A stretch of DNA of 11,282 nucleotides, from contig JAHEBI010000037.1 in assembly GCA_024642325.1 (NCBI GenBank), positions 1 through 11,282 on the forward strand, read 5' to 3'. The notes below the pieces were generated by a model. It did not search any database. It was not told the origin of the DNA and was given only the letters and a program-made list of their open reading frames with translations. Shown here in pieces: positions 1 through 7,135 of the stretch. Position numbers and translations under genes: made by a program. The DNA is from Eudoraea sp. Lineage in GTDB: Bacteria > Bacteroidota > Bacteroidia > Flavobacteriales > Flavobacteriaceae. How positions within the stretch are numbered: position 1 is the stretch's first letter; every line of letters begins with the position of its first letter.

Positions 1-134
1 CTAAAACAAGAAGTGGTAAGATCATGAGGCGCATTTTGCGCAAAATTGCCTCCAAAGACACTGAAAACCTCGGAGATATCAGCACATTATTAAACCCGGA
101 AGTGGTAAAAGATATTATGGATAATGCGTTATAA
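1..134 (+). CDS. acs: Acetyl-CoA synthetase (AMP-forming), C-terminal end only
   Basis: The window opens inside a plus-strand gene; 43 complete codons remain before the TAA at 132-134. The fragment begins (P)KTRSGKIMRRILRKIA and ends VVKDIMDNAL. The PKTRSGKIMRR stretch is the hallmark of the C-terminal domain of acetyl-CoA synthetase and close acyl-CoA synthetases. Its lysine in TRSGK contacts the adenylate and is the residue regulated by reversible acetylation in this family. The following segment with NLGDISTLLNPEVV fits the acetyl-CoA synthetase tail rather than propionyl or medium-chain enzymes, though those cannot be excluded from so short a piece. The enzyme would activate acetate to acetyl-CoA with ATP in the cytoplasm. 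It converges on the minus-strand transporter gene, with only 15 bases between the two stop codons. Confidence 0.85.
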   Translation, partial: KTRSGKIMRRILRKIASKDTENLGDISTLLNPEVVKDIMDNAL

Positions 135-149
135 GTTTTGATTGCCAAT

Positions 150-1403
150 TTAGAAAAGAACCATCCAGCAATAATAAACCGCAAACAGTGACAGGAATAT
201 TATTCCTGCAAAGGTAAGCACCTGTAACCCCTTGCCCGGATGAAAACTTTTGGGAAGATCATGGCTCATTACGTTTTTCAGATTCATATAACCCACGATC
301 GGAGCTAAAACAAAAGAGACAAAAGTTGCCAATGCTACCAGGGTGCCCATATTTGCTCCAAAAGCCGTAATTACGATAAAATTGACCAGCGCCAGAAGTA
401 TAACCCCGGAGGCGTAGTACTTTCTGCCTGAAAAATCTTTATGCTTTGGCGTAAGTAGACCAATAATGTCAACACTTACCCTTGATATGGCATCATGGGC
501 AGTCATGCAGGTGCTAAACATGGTGGCAAAGGCAGAAACGGCAATAAAGATATATGCCCAGTCACCAATATGTGTGGTAAACAATTGCACCACCTGATCT
601 GCAAAAGTGGTGGCATTGCCACTCAATTCGGTATTTGTACCATAAAGGGTCATCCATCCGATGATTAAAAAGAATATGGCGAGTATCGCGGTCATCATAT
701 ACCCATAGTTGAACTCCTGCAGTGCCTCTTTTAAGGAGGGTTTGTATTTATTTAACTTGTATTTTTCCAGACTCCAGAGACTGATCCAGCTCGAAGCTTC
801 AACGGCTGTGGGCATCCATCCAATTAACCCAATTAAAAACAAGATACCTACCTCATTAAATATGGAAGGTCTTACAAAGCCAGGTACCCCTTCCACCTGT
901 CCTTTATAAATCACTAATAAGGTGGTTACGAGTAAGGCCACAAATAAAATTGAGATGACAAATTTCAAAGAAGTTTCCAGAAACCGGTAGCGACCAATGA
1001 TTAACAGGGTACTAATAAATGCAAACAACCCGAGTGCAACCATGGTTACAGAAAGTTCCGGCACATTAAAAAGGTTAATGAACAATCCGGCAGTAACCAC
1101 ATAAAGTGCCGCCAGGATCGTAAAGGTGGTTACCAGGGTAATAAAAGCATAAAGCCATAAATAACCCTTACCCCTGTTGAGATAGCCCTCTATAAGTGTT
1201 TTATTGGTAACATTGGTGTAGCGGATCCCGAATTCAAAGAATGGGTATTTCAGAATATTTGCCAGGATAATAGGTATGACCATAACCCAGCCGTATTGCG
1301 CCCCTGCTTTGGTTGATAATACCAGGTGAGAAGTGCCAATAGCCATACTCGCGAACAAAAGTCCGGGGCCAAGGTTTTTAAGCAAGGTTTTTAACTTAGA
1401 CAT
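150..1403 (-). CDS. Nramp-superfamily transporter with non-canonical binding motifs
   Basis: A 417-residue, highly hydrophobic protein with about 11 membrane helices. The start LKNLGPGLLFASMA matches the beginning of helix 1 in the Nramp (SLC11/MntH) family, and the overall length and helix pattern fit. In classical Nramp metal transporters helix 1 carries DPGN and helix 6 carries MPH, the residues that bind Mn or Fe. Here the aligned positions read GTSH (residues 23-26) and MPT (197-199). The protein therefore belongs to a divergent branch often annotated simply as divalent metal cation transporter. From the missing ligands I infer that it may not carry transition metals; magnesium, another cation or an organic substrate is possible. 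It lies 61 bases downstream of the SanA-like gene on the same strand and may be co-transcribed with it. No strong ribosome binding site is visible; the ATG sits just before the first helix, so the start is reasonable. Confidence 0.8.
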   Translation of the reverse strand: MSKLKTLLKNLGPGLLFASMAIGTSHLVLSTKAGAQYGWVMVIPIILANILKYPFFEFGIRYTNVTNKTLIEGYLNRGKGYLWLYAFITLVTTFTILAALYVVTAGLFINLFNVPELSVTMVALGLFAFISTLLIIGRYRFLETSLKFVISILFVALLVTTLLVIYKGQVEGVPGFVRPSIFNEVGILFLIGLIGWMPTAVEASSWISLWSLEKYKLNKYKPSLKEALQEFNYGYMMTAILAIFFLIIGWMTLYGTNTELSGNATTFADQVVQLFTTHIGDWAYIFIAVSAFATMFSTCMTAHDAISRVSVDIIGLLTPKHKDFSGRKYYASGVILLALVNFIVITAFGANMGTLVALATFVSFVLAPIVGYMNLKNVMSHDLPKSFHPGKGLQVLTFAGIIFLSLFAVYYCWMVLF

Positions 1404-1464
1404 GTATGGGTTGGTTAACTTCGAGTGACTAAAATAGGTTTTTTTTGCACAAAAAATGGAAACT

Positions 1465-2112
1465 CTATTTTATCTCAATTTTTTCACCATAAAACCGGGG
1501 TTGCGTATTTAGAAGCAGATCGATAAAAACTTTTACTCTTGCAAAATATTCCCGAAACTGAACCTTAACACCTTGTTGCCCCGAAATCCCCTCGGCATTA
1601 AATCCTATGGCCTTAAGGCCTTTTTTCTCGGCCAGGTAAATAGCGCGTTCATTGTGGAATTTTTGAGAGATTACGGTAACACTATCAAGGCCAAATATAT
1701 ATTTTGCCCTTACCATAGAATCCAAAGTGCGAAAACCCGCATAATCAAGAAATATTTTTTCATCCGGGATACCTCCTTTTACCAGGTCTTTTTTAATGGT
1801 AGTGGGTTCATTATAGTAAATGCTTCCATTGTCTCCACTAACTAAAACAAACTCTATTTTTCCGGCTTTAAAAAGTTCTATGGTCGCATTAATGCGATGG
1901 GCGTAATATGGATTTACACCACCTTCCACCTGCATTCTTGAGGTTCCAAGTACCAGGCCAACTTTGTTTTTAGGAATAAGAATGGGATCGGTAAAAGTTT
2001 TGCCCTGCGCGGAGAATTCAATAGTAAAATTTGAAATCACCACTACCAATATGGATAAAAGCAGCGCAAGGGCCACTAAAAAACGATATTTCCTCTTAAT
2101 AGTTATTTTCAT
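1465..2112 (-). CDS. sanA: SanA/YdcF-type (DUF218) inner-membrane protein
   Basis: A 215-residue protein with one N-terminal membrane helix (about residues 11-28, after a basic KRKYR), followed by a DUF218 domain. Family motifs occur in order: VLGTS (54-58), YYAHRI (69-74), VSGDN (91-95), EPTTIKKDL (102-110), DYAGFRTLDSMVRAK (123-137) and SQKFHNERA (149-157). SanA in enterobacteria affects envelope permeability to vancomycin at high temperature; the biochemical activity of the family is not settled. The domain is expected on the periplasmic side. The gene is divergent from the deoxyribonucleotidase gene across about 200 bases and lies upstream of the Nramp-like gene on the same strand. The ATG is directly followed by the basic segment and helix, so the start is credible. 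The family call is firm; the role in this organism is not known. Confidence 0.85.
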   Translation of the reverse strand: MKITIKRKYRFLVALALLLSILVVVISNFTIEFSAQGKTFTDPILIPKNKVGLVLGTSRMQVEGGVNPYYAHRINATIELFKAGKIEFVLVSGDNGSIYYNEPTTIKKDLVKGGIPDEKIFLDYAGFRTLDSMVRAKYIFGLDSVTVISQKFHNERAIYLAEKKGLKAIGFNAEGISGQQGVKVQFREYFARVKVFIDLLLNTQPRFYGEKIEIK

Positions 2113-2314
2113 TTCAATTTTAAAGGTAAGGAAACGGCTGCTTTCTTTTGAGGGGGATTATCAAAAACAAAAAAAATAATTCAGCCCAATAATTTGGATT
2201 TTATAAGTCCGGTAGGTTGTTTTTAATGCCAAAGCTTTACCAGAAGGTTAACATTTTCACATTCAATTTCTAAATACCTGGATTTTTACGTAATTCGCAT
2301 AAATAAATTCAACT

Positions 2315-2836
2315 ATGACCATATTTATAGACATGGACGAGGTGATAGCCGACACCTACCGGGCACATATAACTCTGTATAATAAGGAGTTCAGGGAAAA
2401 CCTTACCGAAGATGATTGCCTGGGAGGTGAAGTTTGGCAAAGTGTCCCTGAACATAGAAGGAGCCATATTCACCAGCATTGTTATCAAGTAGGATTTTTC
2501 CGCTCTCTGCCTCCAATTGAAGGAAGTATAGAGGTGATTAAGGATTTAACCAAAACATACGATGTGTTTATTGCCTCGGCAGCCATGCAATTTCCTAATT
2601 CATTAATAGAAAAACATTATTGGCTGGATGAGCACTTTCCTTTTATTGATTGGAAAAGGCGCATATTATGCGGGGATAAACACATACTAAGGGGAGATAT
2701 CCTTATTGATGACAGGAAATACAACCTGGAAAGTTTTCAGGGGCGGTCCATACTGTTTAGCTCTCCACATAACATCCATACAAATGGGTTTGAAAGGGTA
2801 AATTCCTGGGAGGAAGTGCGTCAAAAACTATTGTAA
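2315..2836 (+). CDS. 5'(3')-deoxyribonucleotidase (HAD superfamily)
   Basis: A 173-residue cytoplasmic protein with the complete HAD phosphatase signature. Motif I is DMDEVIAD (residues 6-13), where D6 should be the nucleophile and D8 the general acid. Motif II is the serine in FIASAA (S88), motif III is the lysine in CGDKHIL (K122), and motif IV is the acidic pair in ILIDDRKYN (D132, D133). Length and the aromatic segment HYWLDEHFPFIDW fit the pyrimidine-type 5'(3')-deoxyribonucleotidase family (NT5C). These enzymes remove phosphate from deoxyribonucleoside monophosphates and help balance dNTP pools. The gene stands alone on the plus strand between two minus-strand genes. No clear promoter or terminator could be assigned. 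Substrate preference is inferred from the family only. Confidence 0.85.
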   Translation: MTIFIDMDEVIADTYRAHITLYNKEFRENLTEDDCLGGEVWQSVPEHRRSHIHQHCYQVGFFRSLPPIEGSIEVIKDLTKTYDVFIASAAMQFPNSLIEKHYWLDEHFPFIDWKRRILCGDKHILRGDILIDDRKYNLESFQGRSILFSSPHNIHTNGFERVNSWEEVRQKLL

Positions 2837-2980
2837 TATTAGCAGATGTTATTTATGAAAAAAGTTATAGCCTGATAATTTGTCAAATTCTGATGTAATC
2901 ACATTGCCAGAATAGCCGCGCGATTAACTTTTTTGGATTCTATTTTTAAATACTGCCCCTTATTTACCCAACAAAATAAA

Positions 2981-4000
2981 TTACCATTCCCAGCCAAATG
3001 CCAGTTTCCAGTAATAATCCGAATCGCTGGCTCCGGCCGTGGGCTGGTTATCATAGTTTAAGGTGATCCCGGTTTTTACATAGAAGTCAAGTGGCAGGTC
3101 ATATTTCAAATCAAAATTCCAGTCCACACGCCAGCGACCACTTTCACTTAAGCTGGGATATGTTATTAAACGGGTAATTACACTTAGATCTTTCATGTCA
3201 AACATATTGAGTTCTGTCCCTATTATGCCTTCGACACTTGACCTGTCCTGAGCGTCACTTGAAAATCGTTCATTGTTGTAAGACAGGCCTGTTAAAACCC
3301 CCCAATACATTTTATTGGTATTCACAAAGTATTTTCCAACACCCATGGAAACAATAGTTCTTAAATCTAAAAGCTGTTCTGTATTGGAAAGCAGGGATAC
3401 CTGAGGTGATAAATACCAGTCTTTTGGAAGAAAATAATTGAAAACAAATGAGGCATCCTCTCGTCTGATATTGGCAGCATTGTCCTGAGTGGAACGAAGA
3501 ATATTGGCATTGATCAATGCCGACCATTTATCCTCAGTGTATTTTATGTTTGCGCCGAAGGTGAACTGTTTTAAATTATTAGCTTTAGTAAAGCTTAAAC
3601 CAAAATCAACAGCGGCATCCAGCCTGCTGGAAAACCCCTCATTCAGAGGCTGAAGAAATACAATATCCGGTATCTGCACTTCTGTTTCAACTGCACCTTC
3701 CCTGTCAATAATTGTAATGGAGTTACCCTCATTGGATCTTAGGCTCCCAACAATACGGCTCCCGTCTGTTAAGCTTGTTAAAAAAACGGATTGAGTATAG
3801 ATTTTTTTAATCTCCAGCCATTCTATGGTAAAATCAGAGTCACTGTAATTGGTTTCTATGGTAAGGACTCCCCTGGTCATAGATTTAACCTCCCCCACTA
3901 TTATAGTATTCGTATCCAGAAGTAGTGTGTCTATTTGAGCATAGCCCGTCGCATATGCTATGATTATAAAAACCAAAGTAATTCGTAGTCTTTTAAACAT
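2981..4000 (-). CDS. DUF481-type outer-membrane protein
   Basis: A 339-residue protein with a signal peptide (about residues 1-21, ending GYAQ). Residues about 29-118 are beta-rich and appear to be two tandem units. Both carry a pattern like (I/R)IVG-(E/S)-(V/L)-x-S followed by TI(E/I) and an IxxI hinge. The rest, from about residue 125, has the alternating hydrophobic and aromatic strands of an outer-membrane barrel, for example FGLSFTKANNLKQFTFGANI and WYLSPQVSLLSNTEQLLDLR. It ends in an aromatic residue (FGWEW), as outer-membrane barrels usually do. This layout matches DUF481 (YdiY-like) proteins of Bacteroidota. The function is unknown. It lies downstream of the AsmA-like gene on the same strand, 114 bases away, with an inverted repeat between them. 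Confidence 0.75.
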   Translation of the reverse strand: MFKRLRITLVFIIIAYATGYAQIDTLLLDTNTIIVGEVKSMTRGVLTIETNYSDSDFTIEWLEIKKIYTQSVFLTSLTDGSRIVGSLRSNEGNSITIIDREGAVETEVQIPDIVFLQPLNEGFSSRLDAAVDFGLSFTKANNLKQFTFGANIKYTEDKWSALINANILRSTQDNAANIRREDASFVFNYFLPKDWYLSPQVSLLSNTEQLLDLRTIVSMGVGKYFVNTNKMYWGVLTGLSYNNERFSSDAQDRSSVEGIIGTELNMFDMKDLSVITRLITYPSLSESGRWRVDWNFDLKYDLPLDFYVKTGITLNYDNQPTAGASDSDYYWKLAFGWEW

Positions 4001-4014
4001 GCAATATTATTTTA

Positions 4015-4058
4015 AGCGGTAAAAATAATTAAAATTTTATTTTAAGTTATATACCGCT
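4015..4058. repeat. Inverted repeat upstream of the DUF481 gene
   Basis: Perfect 7-base arms AGCGGTA (4015-4021) and TACCGCT (4052-4058) flank an AT-only spacer that itself contains partial AT complementarity. It lies in the 114-base gap between the end of the AsmA-like gene and the start of the DUF481 gene, both on the minus strand, ending 14 bases before the DUF481 ATG. No T-run follows on the minus strand, so it is not a standard intrinsic terminator. An operator or a leader RNA hairpin is possible. Confidence 0.4.
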
Positions 4059-4114
4059 CATTAGTTATGAATAAAACCTGATTTAAAGTTTAAAAAGATG
4101 AGGGTTTGGTAGTC

Positions 4115-5830
4115 TTAATTCGATTTTTTTGACTTTTTTTTCTTACCCGGTTTTGCTTCTTTATCGGTTTTCACAGACTCGTGTTTCCCGGTAGGGACCA
4201 GGGAATTTACTATTCCTGATTGTAAGGATTTCCATAAGTAATTGCCAATTCCTTTATAGGGGACCCTTTCAAAATTAATATTGGAAACAGTAGTCTTTCC
4301 GCTTTTATTGGGATTGGAACTTTTTACCAATGTATTGGCTATCCAGGACAAGGTTTTATTTCCTGAATTATCTTTTTTGAATAACTCTACTTCCAGATCG
4401 GTGTAAAGCATTGTACAACTACCTTCCATTATGGTATTATTACCAACTGCGTCCCAGCTTATATTATCTAAACGGCCACCTACAAGTTTTACGCCTATGG
4501 CCGGCAAAACAGTTGAGTTGAAAAAGGTGAAATTTGTAGCACCAAGGGAATTGCCGGAAAAATAAAACCGGCCATCAGCTGAATTATAAGGCATTTTAAT
4601 ATAGGTTTCAAGTGGCGTGGATATTAATTTCGCCTTAAAATCAATGGTTAAATCTTTATCGATGGAAATGGAGTCTTTTAGAGAAGATATATTATTGATG
4701 GTTGCATTTATCTCAGACATATCTAAATTTAAAAGGTCTTTTGGTGCTTTATCCTGTTCAGAGTAATTCAAAAAAGAATTGGTAATACTAATTGAATTTA
4801 TCTGCAGGGGCTGGTTACTCTTTTTAAGCCCCTGAACAGGCAATAAGACACGTTTGTCCTCATCAAATGGCTTGCTTTTATCTTTGGCAATAAGGGTGGT
4901 CATGCTATCAATAGCTATCTGATCAATGTATAGTACCCCTGAATGAATGAGCGGATCAACATCAAAACCACTTATGGAAATGTTTTTAATGTCAATATCA
5001 TATACTTCAGAAGAATATTTAAAGGTACTCATCACCTCGGCATTACTTACCCGGGGCTTAAAATTTAGTCCATAAATGGAAATATGCTCGTCTCCAAATG
5101 TATAGAGCAAACTATCAAAATTCAGGACATATAGTCCACCGGAAAGGTTGAAATTCTGTTCTTGAAGTCGAATTTCCAATTCACTATTGTCAAATTGAAA
5201 ATAACCTGTGTTGTCTTTAACCTGTACCAAATCTATGCCATCTATAATCAACTCCTTACCTTGGTAAGCAGATATGGTATCCATGTTGGAGGCATCAATG
5301 ATATGAAACCCATAATTTTCAATTTTTATTTCCGCCAGTCCGATCTCTTTTACTCCGGATATATAAATGGAGTCCATAGAAAAAGAAGATTCTTTTTCTT
5401 TGTCTACCACCTCTATCTGATGGTCTTTTTGTGGTCTGTATAGATTGAAATTAAGTTCATCAATAATAATTTCACTAACATCTATTTTTTTCTGGGTAAG
5501 ATAATTTAGGAAAGTCCAACCGTAAAAAGTGACTTCTGAAACTGATATTGCTTTTAAAGCACGCTCTTCTGTGGCGCCATGTACTAAGCTGTCAAGCAAT
5601 TCGTCTTTTGGTTTGATACTTAGGCCTTCAATGCTAATTCTACCCAGAAAAATATTTATGTCAAAATCTTCAACTTTAAGGATGAATTCTTTTTCCTCAT
5701 TAATTTTACTAATTTCCAGGTTGAGGTAACGGCTGGCAATAGATTCAAGGATGACATTTGCAAAAACAACGAGTAATACTGTTAATAAAAGTATGCCCAG
5801 GGCAATTCGAATGGACTTTTTTATTTTCAT
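4115..5830 (-). CDS. AsmA/DUF748-like membrane-anchored periplasmic protein
   Basis: A 571-residue protein with one N-terminal membrane anchor (about residues 7-29, after KIKKSIR). A long periplasmic part follows, made of repeated short beta segments of the type I-x-I-x-x-L/I, for example VEDFDINIFLGRISIEGLSI, IDIKNISISGFDVDP and LQINSISITNSFLNY. This is the look of AsmA, TamB and DUF748 proteins, which form long beta structures spanning the periplasm and are implicated in lipid transport to, or assembly of, the outer membrane. The C-terminal part (SGIVNSLVPTG) resembles the end of other DUF748-like proteins. The last 23 residues are strongly basic (GKKKKSKKSN), which is unusual for an exported domain. 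Family membership rests on overall pattern rather than a single motif; the function is inferred. The neighbouring genes on the same strand are also envelope proteins. Confidence 0.6.
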   Translation of the reverse strand: MKIKKSIRIALGILLLTVLLVVFANVILESIASRYLNLEISKINEEKEFILKVEDFDINIFLGRISIEGLSIKPKDELLDSLVHGATEERALKAISVSEVTFYGWTFLNYLTQKKIDVSEIIIDELNFNLYRPQKDHQIEVVDKEKESSFSMDSIYISGVKEIGLAEIKIENYGFHIIDASNMDTISAYQGKELIIDGIDLVQVKDNTGYFQFDNSELEIRLQEQNFNLSGGLYVLNFDSLLYTFGDEHISIYGLNFKPRVSNAEVMSTFKYSSEVYDIDIKNISISGFDVDPLIHSGVLYIDQIAIDSMTTLIAKDKSKPFDEDKRVLLPVQGLKKSNQPLQINSISITNSFLNYSEQDKAPKDLLNLDMSEINATINNISSLKDSISIDKDLTIDFKAKLISTPLETYIKMPYNSADGRFYFSGNSLGATNFTFFNSTVLPAIGVKLVGGRLDNISWDAVGNNTIMEGSCTMLYTDLEVELFKKDNSGNKTLSWIANTLVKSSNPNKSGKTTVSNINFERVPYKGIGNYLWKSLQSGIVNSLVPTGKHESVKTDKEAKPGKKKKSKKSN

Positions 5831-5971
5831 GTGTTAAAGATTGATTCAGTTTGATGATAAAAGATGCATGTATTCTATGTTTATTCAAATCATTAAATGT
5901 CAGATACTTGTTAATTGACTAATTTTTTATTTGAATTGCCACTATTTTATAAAGCTCGATAATTCATGTAT

Positions 5972-6006
5972 AAAAAAAGCCTGTTGGATTATAACAAGCT
6001 TTTTTT
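5972..6006 (-). terminator. Intrinsic terminator after the small barrel gene
   Basis: A hairpin with arms 5972-5985 (seven A, GCCTGTT) and 5993-6006 (AACAAGC, seven T), a 7-base loop and one C/A mismatch. A-runs flank it on both strands, so it could act in both directions. On the minus strand it begins 30 bases after the stop codon of the beta-barrel gene at 6036, the expected place for its terminator, and would insulate that gene from the AsmA-like gene downstream. Confidence 0.75.
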
Positions 6007-6035
6007 ATTAGGGTAGGTATTTTAATTGAAAGTGT

Positions 6036-6497
6036 TTAATCTACTTTTTTAAATCCTCCTTCTTTAAAACGATATCTTGCCATGATCCCCCAATTGCTGG
6101 TGACAAAATCAAAATCGTTGGTCACTGCAAAACCAGGTCTCCAGTCAAAACCGATGGTCAGGGGAAATTTAAAGGAATACTCTACCCCAAAATTACCTGC
6201 GATATTAAAATCAAAATCATTTTCGAAGAAAAATTCAGGTCCGAGTCCCGGGTAAAATTTCAATCCTTCCGGTCCGTCAGTAAGCGCAAACATCCAGTCA
6301 AAATAAGTACCTACACCAAAATAATCCAAATATACAGTAGGGTGCAGCCTTGGTGCGATCCCGAGTGGTATGGTAGCATCTATACCGGTATTGTCACCAA
6401 ATCGAACACCAGCTTCAATATTTGTTTGACTGTACGATATAGTACTAAATGCTAAACATAATAGAAGCAAAGTGAATAAATTCTTTAGCTTTTTCAT
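6036..6497 (-). CDS. Small outer-membrane beta-barrel protein, function unknown
   Basis: A 153-residue protein with a clear signal peptide (about residues 1-24, MKKLKN then a leucine-rich core ending SYSQ). The mature part, about 129 residues, has alternating polar and hydrophobic strands with many aromatic residues and glycines, such as IEAGVRFGDN, YLDYFGVGTYFDWMF, PGLGPEFFFENDFDFNIAGN and GFDWRPGFAV. Acidic DFDF turns occur twice. The penultimate strand ends WGIMARYRF, followed by a short basic tail. This fits a small outer-membrane barrel, probably eight-stranded, of the type common in Flavobacteria. I do not recognise a named family. It is a single gene with its own downstream terminator. 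Confidence 0.65.
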   Translation of the reverse strand: MKKLKNLFTLLLLCLAFSTISYSQTNIEAGVRFGDNTGIDATIPLGIAPRLHPTVYLDYFGVGTYFDWMFALTDGPEGLKFYPGLGPEFFFENDFDFNIAGNFGVEYSFKFPLTIGFDWRPGFAVTNDFDFVTSNWGIMARYRFKEGGFKKVD

Positions 6498-6546
6498 TGA
6501 TTTATGATTTTAGTTAAAAGTCTAATTAATAAGTGTTAAAATTAGT

Positions 6547-6758
6547 CTAAAAGAAGGAATTTTTAAAGAAAAAACATGGAAGTTTTTTCAGATTTCCCAG
6601 TATTGGATTGGGTAGTAAATAGGCATGTTTGTCTTTTTTGCCTTCCGCTTGAAGAATCTTCTTTAGCCTGGCAACTTTATCATAAAATTATTGGACTGCC
6701 GTTCTTTTTCCAAGGAGCTAAATAAATTAGCAATTCTTAAAGATATTTGGGGACTGAT
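6547..6758 (-). pseudogene. Possible degraded minus-strand coding relic, unidentified
   Basis: Read on the minus strand, codons from 6758 give ISPQISLRIANLF then SSLEKERQSNNF. A one-base loss in a T-run near 6694-6700 would shift the frame into YDKVARLKKILQAEGKKDK and HAYLLPNPILGNL, running to a TAG at 6547-6549. Both halves look protein-like, with amphipathic helices and charged pairs, and join without loss of sense if one T is restored. There is no start codon or family match that I recognise. Open frames of this length can arise by chance in AT-rich DNA, so this is a weak call; it may be a broken gene left by a past rearrangement. Confidence 0.25.
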
Positions 6759-6769
6759 CTATTTTGTAA

Positions 6770-6910
6770 AAAAGGCGGTACGAGCTTTATGACCTGAGAA
6801 TGGATATCCATGAAAAAAGCAACTTAATTAAGGATAATCCCCTGAGATCTGAAGAACTTAAAGGCAAAATGACATATGCCCGCACACTTTCTCAGGAATT
6901 CCCACGATAA
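6770..6910 (+). pseudogene. Sulfatase C-terminal remnant
   Basis: A 46-codon open stretch after an in-frame TAA (6767-6769), ending with TAA at 6908-6910. It reads KRRYELYDLRMDIHEKSNLI, continues with KDNPLRSEELKGKM and ends TYARTLSQEFPR. The order ELYDL, D, NL, a helix with ELK, then AxTxSxEFP is the typical last segment of type I (formylglycine) sulfatases. The catalytic core is entirely missing, there is no usable start, and upstream sequence in this frame is stopped, so it cannot encode an active enzyme. It is probably what remains of a sulfatase gene once belonging to the neighbouring polysaccharide locus. The identification rests on a short motif pattern and should be treated as probable, not certain. 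Confidence 0.55.
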
Positions 6911-6944
6911 GTTTATATTTAGATATGGAGAAATAAAAGAAAGG

Positions 6945-7049
6945 TTAACCCCTTTTAGCTTTTTTATTTCTTTTAGCTTCTTTTTTTTCTTTTGCCGTTA
7001 AGAGCGGTTCTTTTTTGACGTTTTTTTTTGCGTCCTTACCTTTTGACAT
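6945..7049 (-). CDS. 34-residue lysine-rich small protein
   Basis: An ATG at 7047-7049 opens a 34-codon frame ending in TAA at 6945-6947. The product starts MSKGKDAKKNVKKEP and ends with a KEKKEAKRNKKAKRG tail; 13 of 34 residues are lysine and 2 arginine. It has no signal peptide or membrane segment, so it should stay in the cytoplasm. The strong positive charge suggests nucleic acid or ribosome association, but that is inference. A promoter-like element lies at the right distance upstream, which supports expression. Small basic proteins with this style of start are seen in other Flavobacteria as hypothetical proteins; I cannot name a family. It lies downstream of GH105 on the same strand but appears to have its own promoter. 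Confidence 0.55.
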   Translation of the reverse strand: MSKGKDAKKNVKKEPLLTAKEKKEAKRNKKAKRG

Positions 7050-7070
7050 AATTTAAATTTCTGTTAAAGA

Positions 7071-7103
7071 TAAAGTTAACAATAATTGTTATGCGGCGGC
7101 AAA
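7071..7103 (-). promoter_or_regulatory. Bacteroidota-type promoter for the small lysine-rich gene
   Basis: On the minus strand a TTTG box (7100-7103) is followed after 21 bases by TAACTTTA (7071-7078), seven of eight matches to the TAnnTTTG element of Bacteroidota housekeeping sigma factor promoters. Transcription would begin near 7066, about 17 bases before the ATG at 7047-7049. The perfect palindrome at 7077-7091 falls between the two boxes. Confidence 0.45.
7077..7091. repeat. Perfect 15-base palindrome within the promoter
   Basis: The sequence TAACAATAATTGTTA is a perfect inverted repeat with 7-base arms and a single central base. It overlaps the edge of the proposed -7 box and fills part of the spacer of the promoter ahead of the small lysine-rich gene. 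That is a classic position for a repressor operator. It is AT-rich, so chance is possible. Confidence 0.4.
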
Positions 7104-7135
7104 GTTTATTTTTGTTTTAGGGTTGATCTACAGTA

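Noticed and set aside
1404..1464. TATTTTAG before the Nramp-like gene as a promoter -7 box
   Set aside because: The nearest TTTG is only 13 bases upstream of it, too close for the Bacteroidota pattern; the gene may instead be read through from the SanA-like gene.
2837..2980. AATTTGTCAAATT as a terminator between convergent genes
   Set aside because: The stem is only five AT pairs with no adjoining T-run; too weak to call.
6677..6769. Plus-strand open stretch ending near LIYFVKK before the sulfatase remnant
   Set aside because: It could be read as more of the sulfatase after a frameshift, but apart from LIYF it shows no sulfatase pattern and overlaps a better-looking minus-strand frame.
6800..6811. 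Perfect 12-base palindrome ATGGATATCCAT
   Set aside because: It falls inside the sulfatase remnant and encodes MDIH there; no promoter is nearby, so it is probably a chance palindrome.
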